From Solobacterium sp. (lineage in GTDB: Bacteria > Bacillota_I > Bacilli_A > Erysipelotrichales > Erysipelotrichaceae): a stretch of DNA of 43,569 nucleotides. The stretch is from the NCBI GenBank assembly GCA_017432325.1, contig JAFRJJ010000012.1:1-43569 (forward strand), written 5' to 3'. The notes beneath the pieces were generated by a model. The model had not been told where the DNA came from, made no database searches, and saw only the letters and a program-made list of their open reading frames with translations. Position numbers and translations under genes: made by a program. Of this stretch, positions 1 to 8,992 are shown piece by piece (positions within the stretch are counted from its first letter, which is position 1; each line of letters opens with the position of its first letter).

Positions 1-2
1 AC

Positions 3-131
3 TTCTACAGGTGTCAGATGATTAATGAATTCCTGGTTGATCAACATATTCTCGACCTCTCTATGTTAAGAATATGTCTTCCGGCATTTATCACTATACC
101 TAAAAAGGGACACCATCAACTATTTCTTTGA
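3..131 (+). pseudogene. possible Fic-family C-terminal remnant
   Basis: An open frame from position 3 reads INEFLVDQHILDLSML. After a 16-base stretch (about 69-84) the next frame continues HLSLYLKRDTINYFF. Joined together, this resembles the C-terminal helix pair of Fic/DUF4172 proteins, which carries a PILYLS-Y-I-K motif. The 16 extra bases shift the frame. The fragment is cut by the window edge and runs into the 3' end of the convergent ATPase gene. The match is by eye only and short, so this is a tentative call for a decayed gene. Confidence 0.35.
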
Positions 132-1277
132 AAATAGCGTGTCAGGAATCTTATCCAGAACTTCATTAGCAGAGGCCATGGCTGCTTTCGGATTGCCGGT
201 CATCTTTATTTCAACAGGATATAATATCCCGTTTTCATTGATCACCAGATCAATCTCGTTTTCGCCTGAAGCCTTTCGGTCTTTTCCCCTGTAATAAAAT
301 ACACTGAATTTATAATTTTCTCCTGCGTTGCTGTAGGATTTCAGAATCTCAGAAATGACAAATGTTTCAAACATATTGCCGGCAACGGCAGAATTTTTTA
401 AAGCATCGGAGATAAGCCATCTGGTCAGATAGCAGGCAAGCCCCGTATCCCTGAAATATATCTTCGGTGTTTTTATGGCGCGGTTCAAAGCACTGGCACT
501 ATATGGCTGCAGAATATAGACGATTCCTGTACGCTCCAGAACAGATATCCAGCTTTTTACTGTCGGTTCACTGACACCTGTCTCACTTGCAATGTTAGCG
601 TAATTAAGCATCTCACCCGTTCTTGCTGCAACAGCAGTCATAAATTTGGTGAATATCAGACTGTCTGCTGTGATCAGTTCATTGATATCCCGCTCAAGAT
701 ATGTTGCAACATATGAGGAATAATAGTCCTGCCAGTCCCGCTCTGTATCATACAATTCAGGATAAGATCCTTTGTGAATGATCTTCCATATATCAGAATA
801 TGTTTTCAAATCTTTTTCTCTGTCCTGCAGATACTCTTCCGTCGGAACAAAATGGCGGTTGAAAGCAACGCCAAATATTTCTCGCAGAGATAACCCAGAA
901 AGTTCCAGAATCGAGACTCTGCCGGCAAGAGATTCACTCATACCTTTCATCAGTTCAAGTTTCTGTGAACCGGAAAGAATAAAGTCACCTCTGTCATCAG
1001 AGTTATCGACAATCAACTTCAATTCCTCGAGGATACTGCTTTCTTTCTGTACTTCATCAATAAAGAGAGGTCTCGGGTTATTCAGGAAGAAAAGCTTCGG
1101 CTCTTCCTTTGCCTGCAGCCGTGTAAGCCTGTCATCAAAATTTGCTCTATGATAATCAGGAAAAACATGCTTGATCAAAGTTGACTTCCCGACCTGTCTG
1201 GCGCCTGTAAGCAACAGACATTTACTGGAAGTTACTCTTCTTTTCAATACAGATGTAATCGCTCTTTCGATATACAC
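120..1277 (-). CDS. AAA family ATPase with DUF4143 domain
   Basis: A 385-residue ATPase of the AAA_14/DUF4143 family. The N-terminal third carries a Walker A loop (GARQVGKST, about residues 25-33) and a Walker B segment (PLFIDEVQK). A sensor-like SGSQ follows. The middle holds a winged-helix-like segment (NIASETGVSEPTVKSWISVLE), and the C-terminal DUF4143 part ends with a nuclease-like D/E-x-K arrangement (NEIDLVIN...PVEIKMT). Family members are common in Bacillota and archaea, and their physiological role is not settled. I start at the GTG at 1277 because AAAGGAGG lies 8 bases upstream. A GTG at 1286 would sit on top of that site. The gene stands alone, with two inverted repeats around its promoter that suggest autoregulation, perhaps through the winged helix. 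The family call is firm, the function is unknown. Confidence 0.88.
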   Translation of the reverse strand: MYIERAITSVLKRRVTSSKCLLLTGARQVGKSTLIKHVFPDYHRANFDDRLTRLQAKEEPKLFFLNNPRPLFIDEVQKESSILEELKLIVDNSDDRGDFILSGSQKLELMKGMSESLAGRVSILELSGLSLREIFGVAFNRHFVPTEEYLQDREKDLKTYSDIWKIIHKGSYPELYDTERDWQDYYSSYVATYLERDINELITADSLIFTKFMTAVAARTGEMLNYANIASETGVSEPTVKSWISVLERTGIVYILQPYSASALNRAIKTPKIYFRDTGLACYLTRWLISDALKNSAVAGNMFETFVISEILKSYSNAGENYKFSVFYYRGKDRKASGENEIDLVINENGILYPVEIKMTGNPKAAMASANEVLDKIPDTLFSKK

Positions 1278-1293
1278 TATATACACCTCCTTT

Positions 1294-1326
1294 CGACTAA
1301 TCTAAAATTCAATTTTATTATAGTCG
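1294..1326. promoter_or_regulatory. inverted repeat over ATPase -10 and start region
   Basis: CGACTAATCTAAAA (1294-1307) faces an imperfect inverted copy TTTTATTATAGTCG (1313-1326). The second arm contains the minus-strand -10 hexamer TATAAT (1322-1317), and the first arm abuts the ribosome binding site. It shares its half-site with the perfect dyad at 1355-1389. This is a probable operator. Confidence 0.65.
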
Positions 1327-1345
1327 GACTATCATGCTGATTCAA
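1317..1345 (-). promoter_or_regulatory. promoter of the DUF4143 ATPase gene
   Basis: On the minus strand, TTGAAT (1345-1340) and TATAAT (1322-1317) are separated by 17 bases, a near-consensus sigma-A promoter. It lies between and partly within the two inverted repeats. Confidence 0.65.
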
Positions 1346-1354
1346 CGAAATAAC

Positions 1355-1389
1355 GCGACTAATCTAAAGCCTAAATTTAGATTAGTCGC
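1355..1389. promoter_or_regulatory. perfect 14-bp inverted repeat upstream of ATPase promoter
   Basis: GCGACTAATCTAAA (1355-1368) and its exact reverse complement (1376-1389) are separated by 7 bases. There is no T-run, and the repeat is upstream of the promoter, so it is not a terminator for the ATPase gene. Its centre lies 62 bp, about six helical turns, from the centre of the related dyad at 1294-1326. The rest of the gap from 1390 to 1670 shows only AT-rich sequence with a short direct repeat (AAGTCTTT, near 1640-1662) and no gene I can support. Confidence 0.7.
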
Positions 1390-1670
1390 AATTTCTGGAA
1401 AATAAAACGACGGAATCATGCCGGTGTTCTCTTGATGCGCTTTTTGGCATTTTTTCATATACTCAAATCTGCGTTGGCACCGGCTTCGGAACCGACTTTC
1501 AGGACCGACTCTAAAAAATATAACTCGTATATGTCAAAATACAGCAGTAATTGAAAGATTTCAAACGCTAAAGAGGGTATAAAACAGTATAAATCACATA
1601 GATGAACACTGTTCCAGACCCCCTCAGCTCCACTATCTAAAAAGTCTTTATTTAAAGTCTTTTTTAGTTT

Positions 1671-2027
1671 TTGGCAACAAACAAAATGACACTTCAGAAT
1701 AAGATATGCCTGATGGAACTCCGGAGGGCAGGAAGAATTAAAATCATCACCAACGCAAAGATATCGGAAATTACCGTAAACAGCATCAGATATACAGACA
1801 CAGCAGGCAATATGGTGACTGTTCCGGCAGCTGCTGTTGTCTCTGCTTTCGGATACAAAGCACATAATCCGTTTCAGGAAACAGTTGAAAAACTGTGCAG
1901 TGAAGTATATACGATCGGCAGTAATGTAAAGGCAGGCGCAAAAAAACTTCTGGAAGATCTCAGATACGGCAGACTGTTCACAAAGATCATCTCTGAACTT
2001 ACACCTGAGGAAAGTGCTGATCAGTAA
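1671..2027 (+). pseudogene. C-terminal fragment of an NADH:flavin oxidoreductase (OYE/dienoyl-CoA reductase type)
   Basis: This 118-codon open frame matches only the last part of the FAD/NAD(P)-binding half of Old Yellow Enzyme-type oxidoreductases. It runs from the beta strands before the ATVVSA-like element (AAAVVSAFGYKAHNPF) to the conserved EVYTIGSNVKAGAKKLLED segment, where intact proteins read VYVIGD. Intact relatives are about 640-680 residues, so more than 80 percent is missing, including the TIM barrel, the iron-sulfur cysteines and the first dinucleotide fold. An in-frame stop (TAG at 1665-1667) precedes the fragment and there is no ribosome binding site. The glycine-aspartate of the FAD motif (IGD) has become IGS. 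It is a degraded gene, and the flanking region to 2155 holds only a small hairpin. Confidence 0.75.
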
Positions 2028-2107
2028 CGCGAAAGTATCCCGATCAGATCATTTCCTGTGATTACAGGGCATTTATCCGGATCATTTTTTTATTGGCTGC
2101 CAGCATG

Positions 2108-2139
2108 CAGGACTGTAAATGTCCTGTTCTTTGTATAAT
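2108..2139 (+). promoter_or_regulatory. dyad and -10 element upstream of the acetyltransferase
   Basis: CAGGAC (2108-2113) and GTCCTG (2121-2126) form an inverted repeat just upstream of a consensus TATAAT (2134-2139). No good -35 hexamer is seen, so the dyad may be an activator or repressor site. It is the first promoter-like signal before the 2156-3374 genes. Confidence 0.4.
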
Positions 2140-2155
2140 TAAGAGGACAGATGAT

Positions 2156-2227
2156 ATGTCGATTTACAGAGAGGAAAACGCAAAAGAGTCTTGGGATGCA
2201 GGTATGAAACTTGCAGAACTACGCTGA
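2156..2227 (+). CDS. possible 23-residue peptide or gene remnant
   Basis: A short ATG frame encodes MSIYREENAKESWDAGMKLAELR. It sits 17 bases downstream of the TATAAT element and is preceded by AAGAGGAC, a passable ribosome binding site. It ends 23 bases before the acetyltransferase start. The peptide is charged and helical-looking, but I do not recognise it. It could be a leader peptide coupled to the downstream genes, the surviving N-terminus of a decayed gene, or chance. Confidence 0.3.
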   Translation: MSIYREENAKESWDAGMKLAELR

Positions 2228-2250
2228 TCCTCAGATCATGGAGTAATAAA

Positions 2251-2775
2251 ATGACAGTAATTATTCGAAAAGTCCGGCAGGGTGATGCAGATACCCTGGC
2301 ATATATTCAGACAGAAAGCTGGAAGGCAGCATTTTCGGATATTCTTGATGCTGAGACATTGAGGAAATGTACGAATATCGACCGGGCGGCTGCTATGTAT
2401 CAGAATCTTTTAATTGAGAACAAAGGAAACGGATACATTCTTCTGGCTGATGGGAAACCTCACTGTATTGCATATTGGGATGCGGCACGGGATGCTGAGT
2501 TTGCCGGCAAAGCAGAGCTGATCTGCATTCACAGCCTGCCTGATAACTGGCATAAAGGGTATGGCAGTCAGATGATGGACCGGGTCCTGGAAGACATCAT
2601 GAAAGCCGGATATTCCGAAGTGGTACTGTGGGTGTTCAGGGACAATAAACGTGCCAGAGCATTTTACGAAGCAAAAGGGTTTTCATTTACGAATATTTCA
2701 AAACCGGCTTTTGATACGGAAGAAGTACTTTACTCAAAAGAAACAACCCGGATGGGAGAAGAGAGAACATTATGA
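2251..2775 (+). CDS. GNAT family N-acetyltransferase
   Basis: A 174-residue GNAT-fold acetyltransferase, which would transfer an acetyl group from acetyl-CoA to an amine. The N-terminal strand and helix read IIRKVRQGDADTLAYIQTESWKAAF, a typical GNAT start. The acetyl-CoA pyrophosphate loop appears as IHSLPDNWHKGYGSQMMDRVLE (the usual R/Q-x-x-G-x-G/A is here K-G-Y-G). The C-terminal VLWVFRDNKRARAFYEAKGF is the classic motif B region. I chose the ATG at 2251 with GGAG 8 bases upstream. A longer reading from TTG at 2191 adds 20 residues unlike the family. It overlaps the next gene by 4 bases (ATGA), implying translational coupling. The substrate is unknown. Confidence 0.88.
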   Translation: MTVIIRKVRQGDADTLAYIQTESWKAAFSDILDAETLRKCTNIDRAAAMYQNLLIENKGNGYILLADGKPHCIAYWDAARDAEFAGKAELICIHSLPDNWHKGYGSQMMDRVLEDIMKAGYSEVVLWVFRDNKRARAFYEAKGFSFTNISKPAFDTEEVLYSKETTRMGEERTL

Positions 2776-3374
2776 ACATCAATACACTTAACATATTGGC
2801 AGATGCTATATCTGAAGTCGGGTCATGGCACTGGTGGGTTATAAAAGATGACATGGTTCAGGTACAGTTCTGCGACATTCTGCTCTATGATGAAACGAAG
2901 TCTGAGAAAGAACCTCATACAACAGATGTTTTAGCGGTTCGCTTCTATGGTCATGCATTTGCGGTTTTTCTGGATAATCTGGATGAAGATGACTGGTATG
3001 TTCGCCTGTATGATGACGATTCTGATATTTATCCTGTTGATACATATGATCTGGTATTTGATGATATAAAAACAGCCGGACTGCTGCTGGATGATTATAA
3101 GAACACAATACCGATCAAAGACTTTGACGGCCCGGAAACTCTCTCTGCCGCGAAGCATCTCCTCTGTGCCAGATGCGACAATGTCGGGTTTATCGTTGGA
3201 GGAGATGAGATCAAGGCTGTCGGGAAAAACGGGAAATATACAGAAGAAGAAATCGAAGCAGCCTCCGGGAAATGGTGGGACTATTGGAAAGATTATTGGA
3301 AATTACGGGGAACAAAAGACGCATATGAAAAAGATTATGCGTGTGAAATAACGATTCCTATCAGAAATAACTAA
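2772..3374 (+). CDS. hypothetical protein coupled to acetyltransferase
   Basis: A 200-residue soluble protein, rich in aspartate and tryptophan, that I do not recognise. It has no signal peptide or membrane helix. The middle is strongly acidic (LDNLDEDDWYVRLYDDDSD, then LVFDDIKTAGLLLDD). One CARC pair (about residues 132-135) is present, but there is no full metal-binding motif. The C-terminal part contains a tryptophan repeat (WWDYWKDYWKLRG). The start ATG overlaps the stop of the acetyltransferase by 4 bases, so the two are probably translated together. It could be an immunity-like or substrate partner protein, but nothing in the sequence shows this. It is real as a gene because of its length, its coupling and the absence of a better frame. 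Confidence 0.7.
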   Translation: MNINTLNILADAISEVGSWHWWVIKDDMVQVQFCDILLYDETKSEKEPHTTDVLAVRFYGHAFAVFLDNLDEDDWYVRLYDDDSDIYPVDTYDLVFDDIKTAGLLLDDYKNTIPIKDFDGPETLSAAKHLLCARCDNVGFIVGGDEIKAVGKNGKYTEEEIEAASGKWWDYWKDYWKLRGTKDAYEKDYACEITIPIRNN

Positions 3375-3377
3375 CTG

Positions 3378-3514
3378 ATGGAAACAGAAATAATATTGTC
3401 ATTCAGAACATATCTGCTGGAAGAGCACGGTCATATGAACTTCCTGGCAGGTGTTACAGCACTATGCGTTTCGCTGACTCATTATCATCTGAAGAATATG
3501 TAAAGAAGTTGTAA
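3378..3514 (+). pseudogene. short frameshifted open frame of unknown origin
   Basis: An ATG frame at 3378 encodes a peptide containing YLLEEHGHMNFLAGVTAL and stops at 3503 after a run of atypical residues. A one-base shift near 3462 instead gives MRFADSLSSEEYVKKL, ending at 3514. The joined peptide reads smoothly, which suggests a small gene with a one-base deletion. There is no convincing ribosome binding site. I do not recognise the family, and this may be chance. Confidence 0.25.
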
Positions 3515-3543
3515 GAAACGAAATCGGGATCTGTGGAGAGGTT

Positions 3544-4191
3544 ATGAGCAATATCATAAGGCTGAACAAAGCAGCACCAAATGACGAATGGATAGTCATG
3601 TCTAATCAAGGAACGGATTGCTTTCTTGATCTTTTGATCGCTGCGGCAGACAATTTTGAAAAGACCGAACAGCAGAAGGAACTTATCTCTTTTCTGAAAG
3701 ATCAGAAAGACATCAACACCGCAGCTCCGGGAACAGCCGGTTTTGACCTGGATGAATTGCCCTGGAGTAAAGATACACTTTCTGAAGATGTTTCATTTAT
3801 GCTGGAAATCATACGGAAGGCAGGGACAGTGGAAGCTGCTGAAAAACTTGACTATCGTCCGAACCTCAAAATCGTTACTCCATGGCTGGATCGATTTTCA
3901 CTGATGATCTGGAAACTGGATAAGGATTATCTCTATGGAACAGAAGAAAAGGATCTCGTTAAGCACGGAATTGAAGCGATTCGGACGATTTTGTGCGGAA
4001 ATAACTGCAATGCAAAACGCCGGCTTCTCTTTTATCTTGATAAGTACCTCGATCCGTATTATCAGAATGACTTGTCTGAACTGTATAAACCCCTAAAGGA
4101 ATTGCTTCAGGAGGTGGTGATATCCGACAATGAAGCTGATGTTATTGAGGAAGCGCGTTACCTCCTGGAAGCATATATGGAGATGGAATAA
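3544..4191 (+). CDS. hypothetical protein
   Basis: A 215-residue, mostly helical, soluble protein without a recognised domain. The N-terminus (IIRLNKAAPNDEWIVMSNQGTDCFLDLLIAAADNF) is followed by predicted alternating helices and a TPR- or HEAT-like C-terminal half (KHGIEAIRTILCGNNCNAKRRLLFYLDKYLDPYYQNDLSELYKPLKELLQE). A GGAGAGG site lies directly upstream of the ATG. It stands between the acetyltransferase pair and the small barrel protein, all on the same strand, but the gaps are 169 and 53 bases, so co-transcription is uncertain. No signal peptide or catalytic motif is visible. It is coding by length and helical pattern, function unknown. Confidence 0.65.
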   Translation: MSNIIRLNKAAPNDEWIVMSNQGTDCFLDLLIAAADNFEKTEQQKELISFLKDQKDINTAAPGTAGFDLDELPWSKDTLSEDVSFMLEIIRKAGTVEAAEKLDYRPNLKIVTPWLDRFSLMIWKLDKDYLYGTEEKDLVKHGIEAIRTILCGNNCNAKRRLLFYLDKYLDPYYQNDLSELYKPLKELLQEVVISDNEADVIEEARYLLEAYMEME

Positions 4192-4244
4192 ACAGATATA
4201 TTCCGGTTTGCAGAGAATAGAAGAAACTTTTGGGGGAACACATA

Positions 4245-4589
4245 ATGAAAAAGACCTTTATTGAGATGAAACTCTTTCAGGTAAAGCCCGACAGACTTGA
4301 GCAATTTGAAGCAATGATTAAGGAAATGTCCGCAGATCAGCTTAAATGCGAAGGCTGCATATCGCTAAAGTATTTCAAGCGGTTTTATACCATAGACGGA
4401 ATCGAACCCGGTGAACCGCCAAGAGAGTTAACCAGGATCGTAAAGTGCGTAAAGTACTACTCATACTGGGAATTTGACACAAAAGAAAACTATGGCAGGG
4501 CTATAAAATTCTTTTTTGAAAACTACAATAAGGATCTGCAAAAACTGCTGACAGCACCTTTTGATATTAATTTAGGATATTCTGTTTGA
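4245..4589 (+). CDS. dimeric alpha/beta-barrel (antibiotic biosynthesis monooxygenase-like) protein
   Basis: A 114-residue protein with the order expected of a ferredoxin-like dimeric alpha/beta barrel. It has a strand (FIEMKLFQVKPDR), a helix (LEQFEAMIKEMSADQLKCEGCISLKYFKRFY), an inserted loop, a strand with an aromatic cluster (KYYSYWEFDTKENYGRAIKFFFENYNKDL) and a last strand. The segment V-K-P-D-R-L-E-Q-F and the C-E-G-C-I-S-L-K strand resemble ABM/YgiN-type proteins. The loop IDGIEPGEPPRELTRIVKCVKYY is longer than usual. I start at the ATG at 4245, since GGGGGAAC sits 5-10 bases upstream. A TTG at 4230 would bury that site. The reaction is unknown. Confidence 0.55.
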   Translation: MKKTFIEMKLFQVKPDRLEQFEAMIKEMSADQLKCEGCISLKYFKRFYTIDGIEPGEPPRELTRIVKCVKYYSYWEFDTKENYGRAIKFFFENYNKDLQKLLTAPFDINLGYSV

Positions 4590-4692
4590 GAGATCTGCAG
4601 ATCCGGTCTGCGGAGGTGTTATCCGGAATATGAGAATCACGATCGGCAGGACAACGATAATACAGAGGTAATTGATGATTTAAGGAGAGTTT

Positions 4693-6306
4693 ATGTATTT
4701 GAATTATGATGGCCTGAAACAAAGAGAAGACTGGGAAAAGGCCGGCATCCGGCTGCCTTCCTACGACCCCGGACAGATGACTGAAAGAACAAAAAAGGAA
4801 CCGGTCTGGATCCATTTCGGCATCGGCAACATCTTCCGTGTTTTTGTGGGCTCTATCGCTGATGAGCTTGCGGAAAAAGGACTGATCGACAAAGGCATCA
4901 TCTGTGCCGAAACATTCGACGACGAGATCGTGGACGCGATCTACAGACCCTTCGACAATCTGTCACTGAATGTGATCCTGCACGGGAACGGAGACGTTGA
5001 CCGTAAGGTGATCGGTGTCTTCTCGGAAGCCATCAAAGCAAAGTGCGCTGATAAAGAACAGTGGGAAAGACTCAAAGAAGTATTCTGCAGTCCGTCACTG
5101 CAGATGGTCACGATGACGATCACCGAAAAAGGCTATGCACTCAAAGATGAAAATGGGAACTGGTATGGTTTTGCGCGGAAAGATCTGGAAGAAGGACCCG
5201 AAACTGTCAGCAGCGCGCCGGCTGTTTACGCGGCAATGCTGAAAGAACGTTTTGAAGCAGGGGCCTTCCCGCTTGCCCTTGTATCCATGGATAACTGTTC
5301 ACACAATGGTGAGACACTGCGCAATGCCGTGCTCAGTGTTGTGCAGGAATGGCATCGTGACGGCAAGGTCAGCGATGCATTCCTGGCATATATCAGTGAT
5401 GAAAACATCGTTGCTTTCCCCTGGACAATGATCGATAAGATCACGCCGAGACCGTCTGAAGCGATCGCGGCAGACCTGGAAGCGCGGGGTGTTGAGAGAA
5501 TGCGCCCGGTGATCACGGCAAAGAGCACATTCATTGCGCCGTTTGTCAATGCCGAAGGACCGCAGTACCTGGTTGTGGAAGATCATTTCCCCAACGGCAG
5601 ACCGCCGCTGGAAAAAGCAGGAGTCTATCTGGCTGACCGTGATACCGTAAACAAATCAGAACGCATGAAGGTAACTGCCTGCCTGAACCCGATCCATACA
5701 GCACTGACGACATATGACTGTATGCTCGGCTATGAACTGTTTGCGGACGGTATGTCTGATCCGGAACTGTCAAAGCTGGCTCATCTCATCGGTTATATCG
5801 AGGGCATGAAGGTCGTTCCTGATCCAGGTATCCTTTCCCCGAAAGCTTTCCTGGATGAACTGTTCACAGAACGTTTCCCGAACAAATATCTGGGAGACAC
5901 CTCACAGCGTATAGCAGTGGATATTTCCCAGATGGTAGGGATCCGTTTCGGTGAAACCATCAAGTCCTATGTCGAACGATGGGGAACAGCCGAAGAACTG
6001 ACAGGCATTCCGCTGGCGATTGCCGGCTGGCTGCGGTATCTGCTGGGAGTTGATGACAACGGGGAACCGTTTGAGATCGCTCCGGACCCCAGAGGCGAAG
6101 ACATCAGGGCGTATATTCAGAAGAACTTCTCTTTTGGAAATGCGCAGAATACAGGCGATCAGCTGAAGCCTGTTCTGTCCAACGCAAATATATTTGGAAT
6201 CGATCTGTACGAAGCAGGCATCGGAAAGAAGATCGAACAGATGTTTGCGGAAGAAACCGCAGGACCGGGTGCCGTCAGGGACACGCTGCGCAGATACCTT
6301 CAGTAA
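4693..6306 (+). CDS. mannitol dehydrogenase family protein (fructuronate reductase-like)
   Basis: A 537-residue polyol-specific long-chain dehydrogenase. It would interconvert a sugar alcohol or aldonate and its keto form with NAD(H), as mannitol dehydrogenase and fructuronate reductase (UxuB) do. The N-terminal Rossmann segment reads IHFGIGNIFRVFVGSI, and the family catalytic motif K-x5-N-x2-H is intact (K326, N332, H335 within KVTACLNPIH). The C-terminal helical domain follows (about 320-537). The protein is about 50 residues longer than E. coli UxuB, as in other Bacillota members. TAAGGAGAG precedes the ATG. No hexuronate isomerase or dehydratase lies nearby, so substrate is not shown. The gene ends in a bidirectional terminator shared with the convergent glycosidase. 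Family call is firm, substrate inferred. Confidence 0.88.
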   Translation: MYLNYDGLKQREDWEKAGIRLPSYDPGQMTERTKKEPVWIHFGIGNIFRVFVGSIADELAEKGLIDKGIICAETFDDEIVDAIYRPFDNLSLNVILHGNGDVDRKVIGVFSEAIKAKCADKEQWERLKEVFCSPSLQMVTMTITEKGYALKDENGNWYGFARKDLEEGPETVSSAPAVYAAMLKERFEAGAFPLALVSMDNCSHNGETLRNAVLSVVQEWHRDGKVSDAFLAYISDENIVAFPWTMIDKITPRPSEAIAADLEARGVERMRPVITAKSTFIAPFVNAEGPQYLVVEDHFPNGRPPLEKAGVYLADRDTVNKSERMKVTACLNPIHTALTTYDCMLGYELFADGMSDPELSKLAHLIGYIEGMKVVPDPGILSPKAFLDELFTERFPNKYLGDTSQRIAVDISQMVGIRFGETIKSYVERWGTAEELTGIPLAIAGWLRYLLGVDDNGEPFEIAPDPRGEDIRAYIQKNFSFGNAQNTGDQLKPVLSNANIFGIDLYEAGIGKKIEQMFAEETAGPGAVRDTLRRYLQ

Positions 6307-6332
6307 CAGAAAGACACAAACAGACAGAAAAA

Positions 6333-6363
6333 CCCCGCTCATTTGCAATCTGAGCGGGGAATT
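6333..6363. terminator. bidirectional terminator
   Basis: CCCCGCTCA (6333-6341) pairs with TGAGCGGGG (6351-6359). A-rich sequence precedes it and T-rich sequence follows, so it can serve both the dehydrogenase gene and the convergent glycosidase gene. Confidence 0.85.
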
Positions 6364-6366
6364 TTG

Positions 6367-7866
<1,500 letters not shown>

Positions 7867-7955
7867 TCATTCACAGTATAATTCATATCTTATATAATTA
7901 AAAATATATATTAAATGTATTAAATATCTGTCTATGTGATATTTTGGGGTGTGAA

Positions 7956-8876
7956 ATGAACAAGGATAATCTGCATGTGTTCCTGACCATTGTGCAATAC
8001 GGAAGCATCTCTTCAGCCGCAAAACAACTGTTTACCAGCCAGAGCAATCTGTCCGCAAAACTGCAGAACCTGGAGGAAGAAGTCGGACATCCGCTGATCA
8101 TCCGCGGACGCGGCAGAAAAACGATCGAACTGACTGCGCACGGTGAGAAACTGCTGGATATTGCCCGGCGTATGGAATCATTGGACAGTGAGCTTGATGA
8201 ACTGAAAAAAGACAGCGGCAGGCAGACACTTGCAATCGGAATGATCGAGGCACTGTGTACGGTAACGCTTCTTCCGTTTCTGAGGGAATTCATGTTAAAA
8301 CATCCGGAGATCTGTCTGACACTGCACACCTATCATTCCAGGGAAGTCTGTTCCATGGCGGAAAACAGAATGATCGATCTCGGACTGGCCGGCCGTTCAT
8401 CTGTTTCCGGCGCAGTACGCTCTGAATACCTGCTGTTCGAACCGATGACTGTCCTCGTTCACCGGGACAGTGATGATCAGGCCGGCGTCAGTCTTTCAGA
8501 TCTTCCGGCAGACAGGGAGATCTACATCCGCTGGAGCGCCGCATTTGAAAACTGGCACAATGAGATCTGGCAGCCGGGACAGTTTCAGATCCAGGTCAGC
8601 ACCAGCAGTATGGTCGGTGATTATATCTGCAGCACCGGGAACTGGGCGATCGTCGGAAAAAGCACAGCGCTTCGCATGACGGAACGATATCCTTTGCGGA
8701 TGATCTGCTGCCGGGAAGAACTGCCTGTACGGGCGTTTTATATCATGGAAAACAGGTATCCCCGTCCTTCCCGTAAGTCTGCCATGGACCTGTTCAAACA
8801 GGAACTGCAGGATTGGATCAGCGGAAGTCAGATCCTTCTGGATGGCAGATCACATCCGGCCGGAGTTATTATCTGA
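7956..8876 (+). CDS. LysR family transcriptional regulator
   Basis: A 306-residue LysR-type regulator. Residues 1-60 form the winged helix-turn-helix (NLHVFLTIVQYGSISSAAKQLFTSQSNLSAKLQNLEEEVGHPL), followed by the linker helix and a substrate-binding domain from about residue 90. The ATG at 7956 has GGGGTG just upstream. The TTG at 7944 is not needed. It faces away from the 6-phospho-beta-glucosidase gene, the usual arrangement when a LysR protein controls its divergent neighbour. The intergenic region is very AT-rich and contains several T-N11-A candidates, so I cannot single out one operator. The effector is unknown, with a phosphorylated sugar possible by context. The gene ends in a terminator that overlaps the convergent RpiR gene. 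Confidence 0.9.
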   Translation: MNKDNLHVFLTIVQYGSISSAAKQLFTSQSNLSAKLQNLEEEVGHPLIIRGRGRKTIELTAHGEKLLDIARRMESLDSELDELKKDSGRQTLAIGMIEALCTVTLLPFLREFMLKHPEICLTLHTYHSREVCSMAENRMIDLGLAGRSSVSGAVRSEYLLFEPMTVLVHRDSDDQAGVSLSDLPADREIYIRWSAAFENWHNEIWQPGQFQIQVSTSSMVGDYICSTGNWAIVGKSTALRMTERYPLRMICCREELPVRAFYIMENRYPRPSRKSAMDLFKQELQDWISGSQILLDGRSHPAGVII

Positions 8877-8952
8877 GCAAAACAGATCATGGCAAATATG
8901 AAAAACGGCTTCCGCCGTTTCTGCTGCAACATGTTTCAGAATGAGATCAATG

Positions 8953-8992
8953 AAACAGATCCGCAGGATCATTCCTTCGGGTCTGTTTTTTT
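8953..8992 (+). terminator. terminator of LysR gene
   Basis: AAACAGATCCG (8953-8963) pairs with CGGGTCTGTTT (8978-8988) with one G-T wobble, followed by a T-run. The right arm also encodes the last residues of the convergent RpiR gene. A smaller hairpin without a T-run (AAACGGC/GCCGTTT, 8903-8920) lies just before it. Confidence 0.75.

Noticed and set aside
1455..1865. 136-residue open frame on the minus strand
   Set aside because: It overlaps the recognisable oxidoreductase fragment on the plus strand, is rich in Cys and Ser with no domain, and has no ribosome binding site.
4592..4603. GATCTGCAGATC palindrome after the barrel protein gene
   Set aside because: It has no promoter or T-run next to it, and GATC/CTGCAG combinations are frequent by chance in this sequence.
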